Shown piece after piece: positions 24,292 through 33,334 of a DNA stretch of 33,667 nucleotides. The notes below the pieces were generated by a model that was given only the letters and a program-made list of their open reading frames with translations, was not told the origin of the DNA and ran no database searches. The DNA is taken from the NCBI GenBank assembly GCA_022448985.1, contig JAKVCR010000078.1:1-33667 (forward strand). Direction: 5' to 3'. Origin of the DNA: Roseibacillus sp. Its GTDB lineage: Bacteria > Verrucomicrobiota > Verrucomicrobiia > Verrucomicrobiales > Akkermansiaceae. Position numbers and translations under genes: made by a program. Numbering within the stretch: the stretch's first letter is position 1; each line of letters starts with the position of its first letter.

Positions 24292-27200
24292 ATGCTCATC
24301 CGGTTCGTCGCGACTGTCCTTTTGCTGGCGGGCCACCTCCCCGGTCTGGCTGCTGACGCCAAGCTTGCCGATATCAGGCCATTCCTGCAAAAATACTGCT
24401 TTGATTGTCACGGACCGGAAAAGCAGAAGGGGGACTATCGATTCGATACGCTGAAGGCAGACCTTTCGGATATTGAGACCCTGGAGACCTGGCAGAATAT
24501 TCTCGATCAATTGAATCTCGGGGAAATGCCGCCGAAGAAGGAGTCGCAACCGGCAGAGGAGGAGTGGGTCCCGGTGGTTGAGAACCTTACTGACAGGCTT
24601 TCAAGATTCTACGCGAAGCAACGCAGTACCGGGGGGCGCACGGTGATCCGGCGTTTGAATCGGCATGAGTTGCGCAACACTTTTCGTGACCTTCTTTACC
24701 TTGATGGACCGCAATACCGTCCCGATGCGGCAGGTTCACGACTGGTGGATAACAACGGCAATGGAAGCGTGGAGCGGACAGGGAATGATCCCTTGCGTTT
24801 TTTTCCGGAGGACGAGGAAGAGGACGGCTTCTTCAATCTTGGGGACCATCTTGTGATGTCGGATTTTCTTCTGAAGCTCACCCTCGGGGCAGTCGAGGAG
24901 ACGATTGCGCAGGCCACCCGCCTTGGGCCGCGTCCGGAGGGAAAAGCTCATCACTTCACCGGGCACCTGATCAAGGGGCGGGGACGGAATCTAATTGAAA
25001 CGGCCTCTCGGGAGATCAACCCGAGCCATGAGATGATTGCGGTTGGCTACGAGCGTTATGGCAGGGTCGCTCCCACTGACCTCCGTGGAGGAGTGGGGAT
25101 GTCGACAAGATACAGGATCACAGTGGAAGCGTCGGGACATAATCCGCGGCATCCGTGGGAAGAGATGATCCTAGTGGATGAGAAGGACCCGTTCCAGTTG
25201 TGCCTTAATATTGCGGATACCAAGAATGGAGGAATCTCCGGACCGACGTCCACGGCCGAGGTTCTGTGGTCCCTTCCCGCCGACGGAAAGAAGAAAGTCT
25301 TCACCCATGAAGTCTGGATGGACAAAACCTGGACACCGTGGCTGGGCTGGGAAAACGGTCCCACCGAGCGAGTTATCCGGGCGGAAAAGATTGTCGAGAA
25401 ATACATGCCTCAGCTGTTCTTCAAGCGTCCTGATAAGAAGGTAGACAAGGAGGGTCATGAAGGCTGGGGGCTGGATATGGCACGGCTGTTGTTCAAGGGA
25501 GGATACCGGGGACCCCATCTCCGGATCCATAGCCTCAAGGTCGAACCATTGCTGGAGACTTGGCCGCCGCGTAGTCATACCGCGCTCTACGGGTCCGCCT
25601 CGGGGGAAGAGGCAGAAATACGAAGGCTTCTGCTTGAATTTGCGGAGCGGTGTTTCCGGCGTCCAGTTGAACCGGGTGAGATCGAGCCTTATGTGCAACT
25701 GGTGTTGAAGCAGCAGGCCGGTCCGGTGGTCAAGGTGGCGGGAGGTGTCAGGGGTCTGAAATACCGGGTTTATGAAGGTAAGTGGGACAAGCTCCCTGAC
25801 TTTGAGTCTCTTGAGCAAAACGCGTCTGGAGCCCTGCCCAAGGGGTTCATTGATATCGGTGCTTCAGGGAAGAAGGAATACTTCGGGATGGTTTTTGAGG
25901 GGATGCTCGATGCGCCCAAGGGCGGAGAGTATTTGTTCGAGATGGCCTCTGATGATGGGGCCCGAATTCTCGTGGATGGGAAAGAGGTCGTTGTGCATGA
26001 CGGATTGCACGGCCCTGAGCTGAAGAAGGGCAAGATAGCCCTCAAGGAAGGAGAGCATGTCCTCCGGGTAGAGTATCTTGCGTATGGAGGAAATAACAGC
26101 TTCCGCGCTGGTTGGAGCGGCCCGAACTCGGCCCATGCCAAGCTCTCGATCGACAGCCTGCATAATGCGCCAAAGCCGGGGAAGCCGAAGGATGCGGTGC
26201 CGCCGTTGATCCGGGCAATGCAGGATGGGTATGCCGCCCTGATGTGTTCTCCTCAGTTCCTGTATCTCAAGGAAGAACCGGGAGCTCTGGACGATTATGC
26301 GCTGGCCTCCCGGTTGAGCTATTTCCTCTGGTCGTCCATGCCGGATGCCCTTCTCCTGAAGCTGGCAGGAGAGGGGAAGTTGAGAAATCCGGCTGAGCTT
26401 GACCGGCAGGTGGAGCGGATGCTCCGGGACCGCAAGGCCGCCGCCTTCATACGGCACTTCCCGTCGACCTGGTTACGGATGGACAAGCTTGGGAAGATGC
26501 CTCCCTCGGGTGGCGATTACCAGTTTTACAAGAATCTCCGGGTCGAACCGTTGCTTATGAAGCAGGTGACCAGTTACTTTGGCGACATCCTGGAAAGGAA
26601 TGGCCGTATCGAGGAGTTTATCGATTCCGATTACACTTACATGAACCAGACCCTCGCAAAGTGGATCTACCGCCGGGAAGGGGTCCGGGGTGAGCGCCTG
26701 CGGAAGGTGAAGCTTGAAGACCCGAGGCGTGGGGGGATCTTCACGCAACCCGGGGTGATGACCGCCACGGCCAACGGGGTCGACACTTCGCCTGTCATCC
26801 GGGGCGTCTGGGTTCTCGAGAATGTCCTTGGAACACCAGCTTCTCCGCCACCGCCTGATGTCGAACCGCTTCCAACCGACACCCGGGAGGCCACGACGAT
26901 CCGGGAACTGCTTGCGCTCCACCGGACGAATGAAGCGTGCAACAGCTGTCATCGCAAAATAGACCCGATGGGTTTTGCCTTCGAGAATTTCGACGTGGTG
27001 GGGAGATGGCGAGATCGCTACAAGCGTGCGAAGGGGCCGATAGATGCATCTGCGACCCTGTCAAACGGCACGGAAATAGGGGATATCATCGCCTTCAAGA
27101 AGATGCTGACGGAGCGAAAGGAGTTGGTGGTGCGGTGCCTGACGCAAAAAATGCTGACCTACGCAACGGGCCGGAAGCTTGAGGCTGTAGACCGGGGAGA

Positions 27201-27297
27201 AGTCGACCGGATTACAGCTGAGTTGGCGAGGCGGGATAACCGTCTCCGGGAACTCGTGCGCCAAGTAGTGAAAAGTGATATCTTCCTGAAGAACTGA
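24292..27297 (+). CDS. DUF1592/PSCyt1 multidomain cytochrome c protein with PA14 insertion (module 1)
   Basis: A 1001-residue exported protein. The ATG at 24292 starts a clear signal peptide; the much longer frame from 23959 overlaps the preceding gene and is rejected. Domains in order: planctomycete cytochrome c (C36-F-D-C-H40, one haem), DUF1587 (about 118-190), DUF1595 (about 440-480), a PA14 lectin-like domain (about 483-623, with SDDGARILVDGK), DUF1592 (about 645-785), DUF1588 (about 813-915) with a second haem motif C883-N-S-C-H887, and DUF1585 (about 924-995). The PA14 domain suggests carbohydrate binding. The family is thought to take part in periplasmic redox chemistry, with the substrate unknown. 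It lies 40 bases after DUF1552, so the two are co-transcribed. Confidence 0.92.
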   Translation: MLIRFVATVLLLAGHLPGLAADAKLADIRPFLQKYCFDCHGPEKQKGDYRFDTLKADLSDIETLETWQNILDQLNLGEMPPKKESQPAEEEWVPVVENLTDRLSRFYAKQRSTGGRTVIRRLNRHELRNTFRDLLYLDGPQYRPDAAGSRLVDNNGNGSVERTGNDPLRFFPEDEEEDGFFNLGDHLVMSDFLLKLTLGAVEETIAQATRLGPRPEGKAHHFTGHLIKGRGRNLIETASREINPSHEMIAVGYERYGRVAPTDLRGGVGMSTRYRITVEASGHNPRHPWEEMILVDEKDPFQLCLNIADTKNGGISGPTSTAEVLWSLPADGKKKVFTHEVWMDKTWTPWLGWENGPTERVIRAEKIVEKYMPQLFFKRPDKKVDKEGHEGWGLDMARLLFKGGYRGPHLRIHSLKVEPLLETWPPRSHTALYGSASGEEAEIRRLLLEFAERCFRRPVEPGEIEPYVQLVLKQQAGPVVKVAGGVRGLKYRVYEGKWDKLPDFESLEQNASGALPKGFIDIGASGKKEYFGMVFEGMLDAPKGGEYLFEMASDDGARILVDGKEVVVHDGLHGPELKKGKIALKEGEHVLRVEYLAYGGNNSFRAGWSGPNSAHAKLSIDSLHNAPKPGKPKDAVPPLIRAMQDGYAALMCSPQFLYLKEEPGALDDYALASRLSYFLWSSMPDALLLKLAGEGKLRNPAELDRQVERMLRDRKAAAFIRHFPSTWLRMDKLGKMPPSGGDYQFYKNLRVEPLLMKQVTSYFGDILERNGRIEEFIDSDYTYMNQTLAKWIYRREGVRGERLRKVKLEDPRRGGIFTQPGVMTATANGVDTSPVIRGVWVLENVLGTPASPPPPDVEPLPTDTREATTIRELLALHRTNEACNSCHRKIDPMGFAFENFDVVGRWRDRYKRAKGPIDASATLSNGTEIGDIIAFKKMLTERKELVVRCLTQKMLTYATGRKLEAVDRGEVDRITAELARRDNRLRELVRQVVKSDIFLKN

Positions 27298-27307
27298 TGG
27301 GATGGAA

Positions 27308-27326
27308 GCCTTTCCCGGGGGAAGGC
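27308..27326 (+). terminator. Possible short stem-loop after the PA14 cytochrome gene
   Basis: GCCTTTC (27308-27314) can pair with GGAAGGC (27320-27326), including one wobble pair, 11 bases after the stop codon. No T-run follows. It may separate the two DUF1552 modules, in a 96-base gap that otherwise shows nothing. Confidence 0.3.
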
Positions 27327-27393
27327 CCAGGAGGGAATTGTTAGCCGTAAAAATCCACCGCAAACCCAACATCATAACCAGTTTGCAGAAACC

Positions 27394-28761
27394 ATGAAGT
27401 CTCGCCGCCAAATCCTCAAGGGGCTCTCGCTGGGTGCCGGCTCTACGCTGCTCTCACCGATGGCAGCGCGGGTATTGGCTAATGCCGAGGGCCGGAAGAG
27501 CCCGCCCCGCTTCGTGTTTGTGATCCAAAGCAATGGCTTTGATGCCCTCCAGGCCTGTCCAGAGAGCATCCCGTTTCAAAAGTATGCAGACCGCGAGAAA
27601 TTTGAGTCGATTGACCTTACCCAGCACAAGTTGCCAAAGGGCCTGGCAGCACTTGAACCCTTGAAGGGCAAGACCACGATTGTGCAGGGCCTCTCGGGCC
27701 GATGTACAGGCGGCGGACATTCCACCTGGGGCGGCTGCCTCGGCCAGTACCGGATATCCGGAGCCAATCTTTCGCCGCAAAATATCACTATCGATTACCA
27801 GCTTGGGCAGGTCATACCCGGCATCCTGCCCTGGATCGGCGTGGGAATGGCCTCGGGTGCCCGCGATGCCCTGATGAATATCACTGCGCGCGCGGCACAC
27901 AAAACCATGCCGATCATCCTCAACCCCGAGAAAGCCTATAACTCGTTCTTCAGTGTGGCTGCCGGAGGCGAGCGGGAAAAGAATTTTCACCTGAAGCGCA
28001 ACCTGCTCGATTACATGGTGGGCGACGTGAAGAAAACCCGTAAGGCACTGGGATCGCTTGCAGGTGAAGAGTTGGATGCCTACCTGAGTGCCTACGATCA
28101 ACTGGCGGCAAGGCAGTATCAGCTGCTGGACAATAAAGAGGCGCTCAAGAAGTCGGCGCCGAATCTGGATGACCGGTTTACTTCCACGGTAGCCACCAAG
28201 AGACTGGAGGCTCAGTTTGAGCTCGCGGGTTCGGCACTCATTGGCGGACTGAGCAACGTCGCAACCCTCACCTGTGCCGCAACCGAGATCAACGCCCAGC
28301 CCTATCTGGGTATTGGCGTGGATATCAGCAATCACAGCTTCGGCCACATGGGTGGCAATAAACCCGGGGCCAAGGGGGTTCCCTACTATGAAAAGACGCG
28401 GGGCTGGCTTTTCGGTCTCATTGCCAAGCTGGCGCAACGCCTGGAAAAAACCCCCGAGGGTGATGGCAACATGCTGGATAACACCGTCATTGTTTACATG
28501 AGTGACGCGCCAGACACCCATCACTCAACAGGCTACGAGTGGCCGTTGGCCATTGTGGGAAATCTCAAGGGTAAAATGAACCTGGGTGGGCGCTACATCA
28601 ATTTCCCCGGCTACGGTAAACCGGGCCACCACACGGTGGGGGCATTATACACGACCTTGCTCCATTGTGTTGGCAGCCGGCAGCAGACCTTCGGCCGCCT
28701 TGACCCGGACCTGGACCAGAAAAACATGCAAACCGGTCCGCTTGCACAATTAATGACCTGA
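27394..28761 (+). CDS. DUF1552 family protein, Tat-exported (module 2)
   Basis: A 455-residue second DUF1552 protein, only distantly similar to the one at 22983. It starts MKSRRQILKG, a twin-arginine signal followed by a hydrophobic stretch and an ALA-like cleavage site. Landmarks are RFVFVIQSNGFDALQACP, GGGHSTWGGCLG, TIDYQLGQ, SNHSFGHMGG and the closing VYMSDAPDTHHSTGYEWPLAIVGN. His and Asp residues in these blocks may form a metal site like that of the related DUF1501 fold. No activity is established for the family. It is followed by three genes in the same direction with 12-base or overlapping spacing, so it heads a four-gene operon that parallels module 1. Confidence 0.88.
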   Translation: MKSRRQILKGLSLGAGSTLLSPMAARVLANAEGRKSPPRFVFVIQSNGFDALQACPESIPFQKYADREKFESIDLTQHKLPKGLAALEPLKGKTTIVQGLSGRCTGGGHSTWGGCLGQYRISGANLSPQNITIDYQLGQVIPGILPWIGVGMASGARDALMNITARAAHKTMPIILNPEKAYNSFFSVAAGGEREKNFHLKRNLLDYMVGDVKKTRKALGSLAGEELDAYLSAYDQLAARQYQLLDNKEALKKSAPNLDDRFTSTVATKRLEAQFELAGSALIGGLSNVATLTCAATEINAQPYLGIGVDISNHSFGHMGGNKPGAKGVPYYEKTRGWLFGLIAKLAQRLEKTPEGDGNMLDNTVIVYMSDAPDTHHSTGYEWPLAIVGNLKGKMNLGGRYINFPGYGKPGHHTVGALYTTLLHCVGSRQQTFGRLDPDLDQKNMQTGPLAQLMT

Positions 28762-28773
28762 GGCAGGCTCATT

Positions 28774-30438
28774 ATGAAGCTCCTGCTGACCCTTGTCCTC
28801 GTTTGCCTTGGCTTAAGCCCCTGGCTTGAGGCGGCGGATTCCACGTGGACGGAGCATAGGCGTGCGCTGCTCATCAACACGAGTAACGACAAGGCTCATA
28901 AGCAGGCCGTCAAGGCGCTCGAAAAAGCGCTGCACGCCAAAGGTTTTGTCGTCACCATGCTGGGCAATGCGCCCAGGACGGACGGGCTCACTTACGAGAA
29001 ATGGATACGGAGCATCCCGACCATGGGGGTCAGTCTCTTTTATTATCTCGGGGGGCTTGAGACCGAAAGAAGCCCGGATGGCAAACGTGTCTGCCACTCC
29101 ATGCAGTTGGGTGGCTACAAGGTGCTTCCGCCGGCCCGCGACCCGAAGGTCGGACGATCGAGGGCGGAGGACAAGCCATGGCTCAGCCTGGAGCGCTTGT
29201 CCCAGAAACTGAGCGACAACGTGGCCCGGGCCAACATGGTGGTGATCGATTGTCTCGGCATCGACGACAAGGCGAAGACGGAGAAGTCGAAAGTGGACCT
29301 GTTCGCCCAGGCCTCGGGGCAGTTCCGGGGCGCAATGTTTTCCAGCTTTTATCCGGGAAAGGCAGCCTTTCACCCCAGCCTGGAGGCGCCCTCGTATGGC
29401 CCATTCATGGCTGAGGCCCTGGTCCAGTCGCTCCAGGAAGACGGCCCGCTGCCACCGCGTATAGAGAAGCTGGGCTACACCGTGACACCCCGCGAAAAGA
29501 CCTTCGAATTGAAGCACGAGGCAGCCGAGGTTTGTTCTCCGCCTGACGTGTTACGCGAAGGACGGTTCGCGGGTGACGAGTGGGTTGACCAAAACGGATT
29601 CTGCTTCGTCTGGTGTCCCGCTGGAACTTTCACCATGGGGGACGCCGCCTTTGATGACGCCCAACCCGTGGAGGTCACGCTCACCAAGGGCTATTGGATC
29701 GGTAAGTACGAAATGTTGAGCGATGAAGCGAAACTGTTCAATGCGGGCGGCCAGAAGCTGGGCAACCGCTATGCGAAATTCCTTCCCCCGAGCATCGGTA
29801 GCGTGGACAAAGTGGCTCCTGAACTGCGGAAGTGGCAACAATACCTGTCAGGCAAGGGAATGGCCTACGAGGGCTGGGCCTACGACTACCCGACCGAGGC
29901 GGAGTGGGAATACGCTTGCCGGGCGGGCACGCGGGCGGGTTACCCGAGCGCCATCAAAGACTTGGGCAAGCATGGCAATTTTGCCGACCGTACCCTGTAT
30001 GAGGACCGCGAACTGGTGCATTACGTCTACGCTAATCGCGAGGCGGATGACGGCTACGGCCGGTTGTTTGCCCCTGTGGGCCAGTTCCTTCCCAATGCAT
30101 GGGGAATACATGACATGCTGGGAAACTTGGCCGAGTTGTGCTGCACCTACTATTCCGAACAGTTGACTCCGGGGGCCGACCCCAATTTCCAGTCACTGCC
30201 TGCCCCGAGAGGTTCGCGCCACCGCATTTCGCGGGGCGGTTCGTGGTGCAGTCCGCCGGAGTATTTGCACGTGGCGTTCCGCAATGCCTTCACCGGTACC
30301 CAGACCCCGCATATCGGGATGCGCATCATATTACGGCAGGGGGAAGGGGTCACCCGGACCCGAACCGAGATATCTGATGCCCTCCAAGCCGAGTTGGATG
30401 CCGAGAAAAAGGCCAGGCAAAACCAAACCAGGAAATGA
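28774..30438 (+). CDS. Exported fusion of a degenerate caspase-like domain and a SUMF1/FGE-like domain
   Basis: A 554-residue protein with a signal peptide (residues 1-21). Residues 28-235 resemble a caspase (peptidase C14) fold: RRALLINTSND, KALEKALHAKGFVVTML, VSLFYYLGG and MVVIDCLG. Where active caspases have YYAGHG, this has Y90-Y-L-G-G, so the catalytic His is missing. The Cys region is IDC160 rather than the usual DAC, so the site looks inactive. Residues 274-520 are a SUMF1 (formylglycine-generating enzyme-like) domain: FVWCPAGTFTMGD, PTEAEWEYACRAGT, DMLGNLAE and RGGSWCSPPEY. It keeps C492, but the partner Cys five residues on is Tyr497, so it is unlikely to mature sulfatases. It overlaps the next gene by ATGA. 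A binding or scaffold role is possible. Confidence 0.82.
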   Translation: MKLLLTLVLVCLGLSPWLEAADSTWTEHRRALLINTSNDKAHKQAVKALEKALHAKGFVVTMLGNAPRTDGLTYEKWIRSIPTMGVSLFYYLGGLETERSPDGKRVCHSMQLGGYKVLPPARDPKVGRSRAEDKPWLSLERLSQKLSDNVARANMVVIDCLGIDDKAKTEKSKVDLFAQASGQFRGAMFSSFYPGKAAFHPSLEAPSYGPFMAEALVQSLQEDGPLPPRIEKLGYTVTPREKTFELKHEAAEVCSPPDVLREGRFAGDEWVDQNGFCFVWCPAGTFTMGDAAFDDAQPVEVTLTKGYWIGKYEMLSDEAKLFNAGGQKLGNRYAKFLPPSIGSVDKVAPELRKWQQYLSGKGMAYEGWAYDYPTEAEWEYACRAGTRAGYPSAIKDLGKHGNFADRTLYEDRELVHYVYANREADDGYGRLFAPVGQFLPNAWGIHDMLGNLAELCCTYYSEQLTPGADPNFQSLPAPRGSRHRISRGGSWCSPPEYLHVAFRNAFTGTQTPHIGMRIILRQGEGVTRTRTEISDALQAELDAEKKARQNQTRK

Positions 30439-32390
30439 CGTCCCTTGTTCGCCATAGCCTTCCAGCCCTCGCCTTGTTGGCGTTGGGGTCGACTGCTGCC
30501 GGGGATGAGTTCAAGGATCGGGTCAAACCTTTCCTGACGACCTATTGCGTGGCTTGCCATGGATCCAAAGAGCAGAAAGGCAAGATCCGCGTGGATCACC
30601 TGACGGCGAGTATGGGCGACCGCAAGGAAGCTGAGCTGTGGTCCCGCATGCTGGAGGCAATCGAGTTCGGTGAGATGCCGTCGGACAGGGCGGAGAAATT
30701 TCCCACCAAGGCGGAGGCCCGTTTCGTCCAGAACTGGATCGCCCGTACCCTCCACCAGGCTGGCTTGGAAGTGGAGGAAAAGAAGGACAGGGAAGGCTTC
30801 GGCAACTTGGTTCCCCATGACCTCCTCTTCGCCTCTGCGGAGAGTAAGCGGACCATCGACGTGGCGGCCCGTCTCTGGCGGATCAGCCCCAAGGCGCTCG
30901 CCAATACGGTGCGTGGTGCCCGCATGGTCTCGAACCCCTTTGCCCTCGATAAGCCGCATGGCAACTTTCGCGACTTCAAGGGAAAGTATCTCTTCAATTC
31001 CTTGATGGCCGAACAGGTCACCGAGTTGGCCTTGGCCCATTCCGAGAAGGAAGCGAAAAACGCCCGCAAGACGATCGTCGAGATGCGGGAGAAGGGCAGC
31101 GCCATCGACGAGGCCAACGGAGAGGCGATCAAGCGGCACTACCATCACGTCCTGCGGCGGGCACCCTCGGAGAAGGAGATGGAAGCGCTGATGACCTTGC
31201 TCAAAAAAGTGGATGCCGACCTGGGCGTTCCTCGTGGCCTTCAGGCCGTCTTTGCTGCCATCGTCCTGCAACCGGAGGCCCTGTTTCGCTTCGAGGGGAC
31301 GGGGAAGGCTGACGAGGAGGGCCTGGTCGCCCTGTCGCGCCGTGAACTGGCTACTTCGCTTGCCTTTGCCCTGACCGATTTGCCTCCGGATTCGAACATG
31401 CTGCGTGCCTTTGAGGACGACGAGTTGCCGGCACGGGGAATCCTGCGGGCGGAGGCCCGCCGTTTGTTCGACGACGAGAAACGTCCCATGGCGAGAAATC
31501 GTCTGCTCCAGTTTTTCCAGGAGTATTTCGACTACCTGAAGGCGGAGGACGTTTTCAAGGACCAGGTCAAGGGGCACAAGCACTGGGCCCCGGCCTTGGT
31601 CTATGATCTCGATGCGCTGGTCACGCACGTCTTGAAGCAGGACAAGCAAGTCCTGAAGACCCTGCTCACCACTCGGGAATACCTGGTCTACGTCAACAGT
31701 CACCGGGACCATGGCAACCCCCTGGTCTACAATTTGCCGCCGGACTGGAAGCCGACTCCCAAGCCCGTGCCTTTTCCGAAGGACCAGCGCATGGGCATCC
31801 TGACACACCCGGCCTGGCTGGTGGCTCACTCGACGAATTTTGACAACGACCCCATTCGGCGCGGTCACTGGATACGCCACAAGTTGCTTGGCGGCAACGT
31901 TCCCGATATTCCGATCAACGTGGACGCCAAGTTGCCCGAGGAGCCCACATGGACACTAAGGAAAAGGATGCACGTCACCCGAGAGGAGGCATGCTACAAG
32001 TGCCACAGCAAGATGAACCCGCTGGGGTTGCCTTTCGAGATCTACGACCACTACGGGCGTTTTCGCTTTGACGAACTGGACAAACCGGTCGACGCGACGA
32101 GCAAGATCGTCAATACCGGAGTGCCCGGGTTGGACGGAGAAGTGAATGGGCCGTTCGAGTTGATCGAGCGTCTAGCTAGCTCCACCCACTGCGAGCAGGT
32201 CTTCGTGCGCTACGTATTCCGTTTTTTCCTCGGTCGCAACGAGACCCTCGGTGATGCCGGGACCCTGCAGGAAGCACACAAGGCTTACGTTGAGAGTGAC
32301 GGCAGCATGGAGGCACTCGCCATTTCACTGCTGAGTTCGGATTCATTCATCTATCGCTCGCGAGGGCCTCAGACAGATTCCCGGAAATGA
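30435..32390 (+). CDS. Shorter DUF1592/PSCyt-type cytochrome c protein (module 2)
   Basis: A 651-residue exported protein with a signal peptide (residues 1-23) and two haem c motifs, C38-V-A-C-H42 near the N-terminus and C520-Y-K-C-H524 in the DUF1588 region. DUF1592-like (about 280-400), DUF1588-like (from about GILTHPAWL near residue 452, through KMNPLGLPFEIYDHYGRFR) and DUF1585-like C-terminal parts (FELIERLASSTHCEQVFVRYVFRFFLGR) are recognisable. It lacks the PA14 insertion and a clear DUF1587 block of the module 1 partner. The ATG overlaps the fusion gene stop and its own stop overlaps the hydrolase start, both as ATGA. The role is periplasmic electron transfer or oxidation, inferred. 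Confidence 0.88.
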   Translation: MTSLVRHSLPALALLALGSTAAGDEFKDRVKPFLTTYCVACHGSKEQKGKIRVDHLTASMGDRKEAELWSRMLEAIEFGEMPSDRAEKFPTKAEARFVQNWIARTLHQAGLEVEEKKDREGFGNLVPHDLLFASAESKRTIDVAARLWRISPKALANTVRGARMVSNPFALDKPHGNFRDFKGKYLFNSLMAEQVTELALAHSEKEAKNARKTIVEMREKGSAIDEANGEAIKRHYHHVLRRAPSEKEMEALMTLLKKVDADLGVPRGLQAVFAAIVLQPEALFRFEGTGKADEEGLVALSRRELATSLAFALTDLPPDSNMLRAFEDDELPARGILRAEARRLFDDEKRPMARNRLLQFFQEYFDYLKAEDVFKDQVKGHKHWAPALVYDLDALVTHVLKQDKQVLKTLLTTREYLVYVNSHRDHGNPLVYNLPPDWKPTPKPVPFPKDQRMGILTHPAWLVAHSTNFDNDPIRRGHWIRHKLLGGNVPDIPINVDAKLPEEPTWTLRKRMHVTREEACYKCHSKMNPLGLPFEIYDHYGRFRFDELDKPVDATSKIVNTGVPGLDGEVNGPFELIERLASSTHCEQVFVRYVFRFFLGRNETLGDAGTLQEAHKAYVESDGSMEALAISLLSSDSFIYRSRGPQTDSRK

Positions 32391-33298
32391 CTTTTCTTCG
32401 GATATTCGTGATCATCTTCCTTTTTGGTCTGCCCCGGGCGGGTGCAGATACGACTGGTCCGGGAGGCTCAATCATTGAGCGAACCCGGAACGAGACGATC
32501 TACCGTGATGTCGTATTCGCTGAAGTAGAGGATGTCCCGCTCAAGCTGGACCTCTATCTCCCGACGAAGGCGACCGGGAAGCCCCGGTTGGTGGTTTTTT
32601 TCCACGGCGGCTCCTGGCGTTCCGGTTCCAAGGAAAGTTGCCAGGTGCGCTGGCTCGTTCGTCACGGATACGCGGTCGCAAGCGTAGGTTACCGGAAGAG
32701 CCATTCCGCCCCATTCCCGGTCATCCTGCACGACTGCAAGGGAGCGGTCCGGTTCCTGCGGGCGAATGCGGACAAGTTGGGGATCGTGGCGGACAAGATC
32801 GCGGTGGCGGGAGCTTCTGCAGGGGGTCACCTTGCCCTTCTCCTTGCGACCACTGCGGGAGTAGATGGACTGGAAGGAGCGGTGGGGGGCAATCTGAAGG
32901 AGTCAAGCCGGGTGCAGCTGGCTCTCGGAATGTATTGTCCGACAGACCTTCATCATGATGCCGCTACCGCGCCTGAGCGCTGGGACAAGCCAGCCAGTCC
33001 GCTTTACCAGCTTCTTGGGGGCAAGCCCTCGGAGAAGATCGACCTTGCGAGGCAGGCGAGTGTGCCCGCTCATGTGACAGCCGACGATCCGCCCGTCATC
33101 CTGCTGGCGGGAGGTGCCGACAAGCCGGGGCCTATCGTGCACGGCAAACTCCTCAAGGCGGCCTACGACAAGGCAGGGCTTCAGGTGATTTTCCAGATCC
33201 TCGAGGGAGCGGGTCACGGAGGACCCGAATTCCGGGATGATGAGCGCGTGAAGCTGATTCTTGGACTTCTTGAAGAGCAGTTGAAGGGGTCTCCATAG
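32387..33298 (+). CDS. Exported alpha/beta hydrolase (carboxylesterase, BD-FAE-like)
   Basis: A 303-residue esterase with a signal peptide (residues 1-20). The oxyanion motif HGGSW (H73-W77) and nucleophile elbow G142-A-S144-A-G146 identify it as a member of the BD-FAE/hormone-sensitive lipase-like group. H277 in GAGHGG is the catalytic His. D245 in GGADKP is the likely acid. Family members remove acetyl or feruloyl groups from polysaccharides, so it may deacylate glycans; the exact ester is not known. The ATG overlaps the stop of the cytochrome gene by 4 bases, which makes it the last gene of the operon. The stop codon lies inside a strong terminator hairpin. Confidence 0.9.
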   Translation: MTFLRIFVIIFLFGLPRAGADTTGPGGSIIERTRNETIYRDVVFAEVEDVPLKLDLYLPTKATGKPRLVVFFHGGSWRSGSKESCQVRWLVRHGYAVASVGYRKSHSAPFPVILHDCKGAVRFLRANADKLGIVADKIAVAGASAGGHLALLLATTAGVDGLEGAVGGNLKESSRVQLALGMYCPTDLHHDAATAPERWDKPASPLYQLLGGKPSEKIDLARQASVPAHVTADDPPVILLAGGADKPGPIVHGKLLKAAYDKAGLQVIFQILEGAGHGGPEFRDDERVKLILGLLEEQLKGSP

Positions 33299-33317
33299 AA
33301 ATCCCATGGAGCCCCTT
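33284..33317. terminator. Strong stem-loop terminator between convergent hydrolase and katG
   Basis: AAGGGG (33284-33289) and CTCCAT (33291-33296), with a one-base T bulge between them, pair with ATGGAG-CCCCTT (33306-33317) around a 9-base loop. That is a 12-base-pair stem ending in a short T stretch on the + strand. It overlaps the hydrolase stop codon and precedes the katG stop on the other strand, so it can serve both genes. Confidence 0.7.
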
Positions 33318-33334
33318 TGTCCCTGTCGACCGGA

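Noticed and set aside
27454-28524. 356-codon open frame on the minus strand
   Set aside because: It is a shadow of the second DUF1552 gene with no domain features.
28774-30438. Reading the SUMF1 protein as the sulfatase-maturing enzyme of the region
   Set aside because: The second catalytic Cys is Tyr497, and the protein is fused to a caspase-like domain; most SUMF1-domain proteins of this kind are not maturases.
30150-31880. 576-codon open frame on the minus strand
   Set aside because: It lies opposite the SUMF1 fusion and the cytochrome gene, both of which have clear motifs; it has no recognisable domain or start signal.
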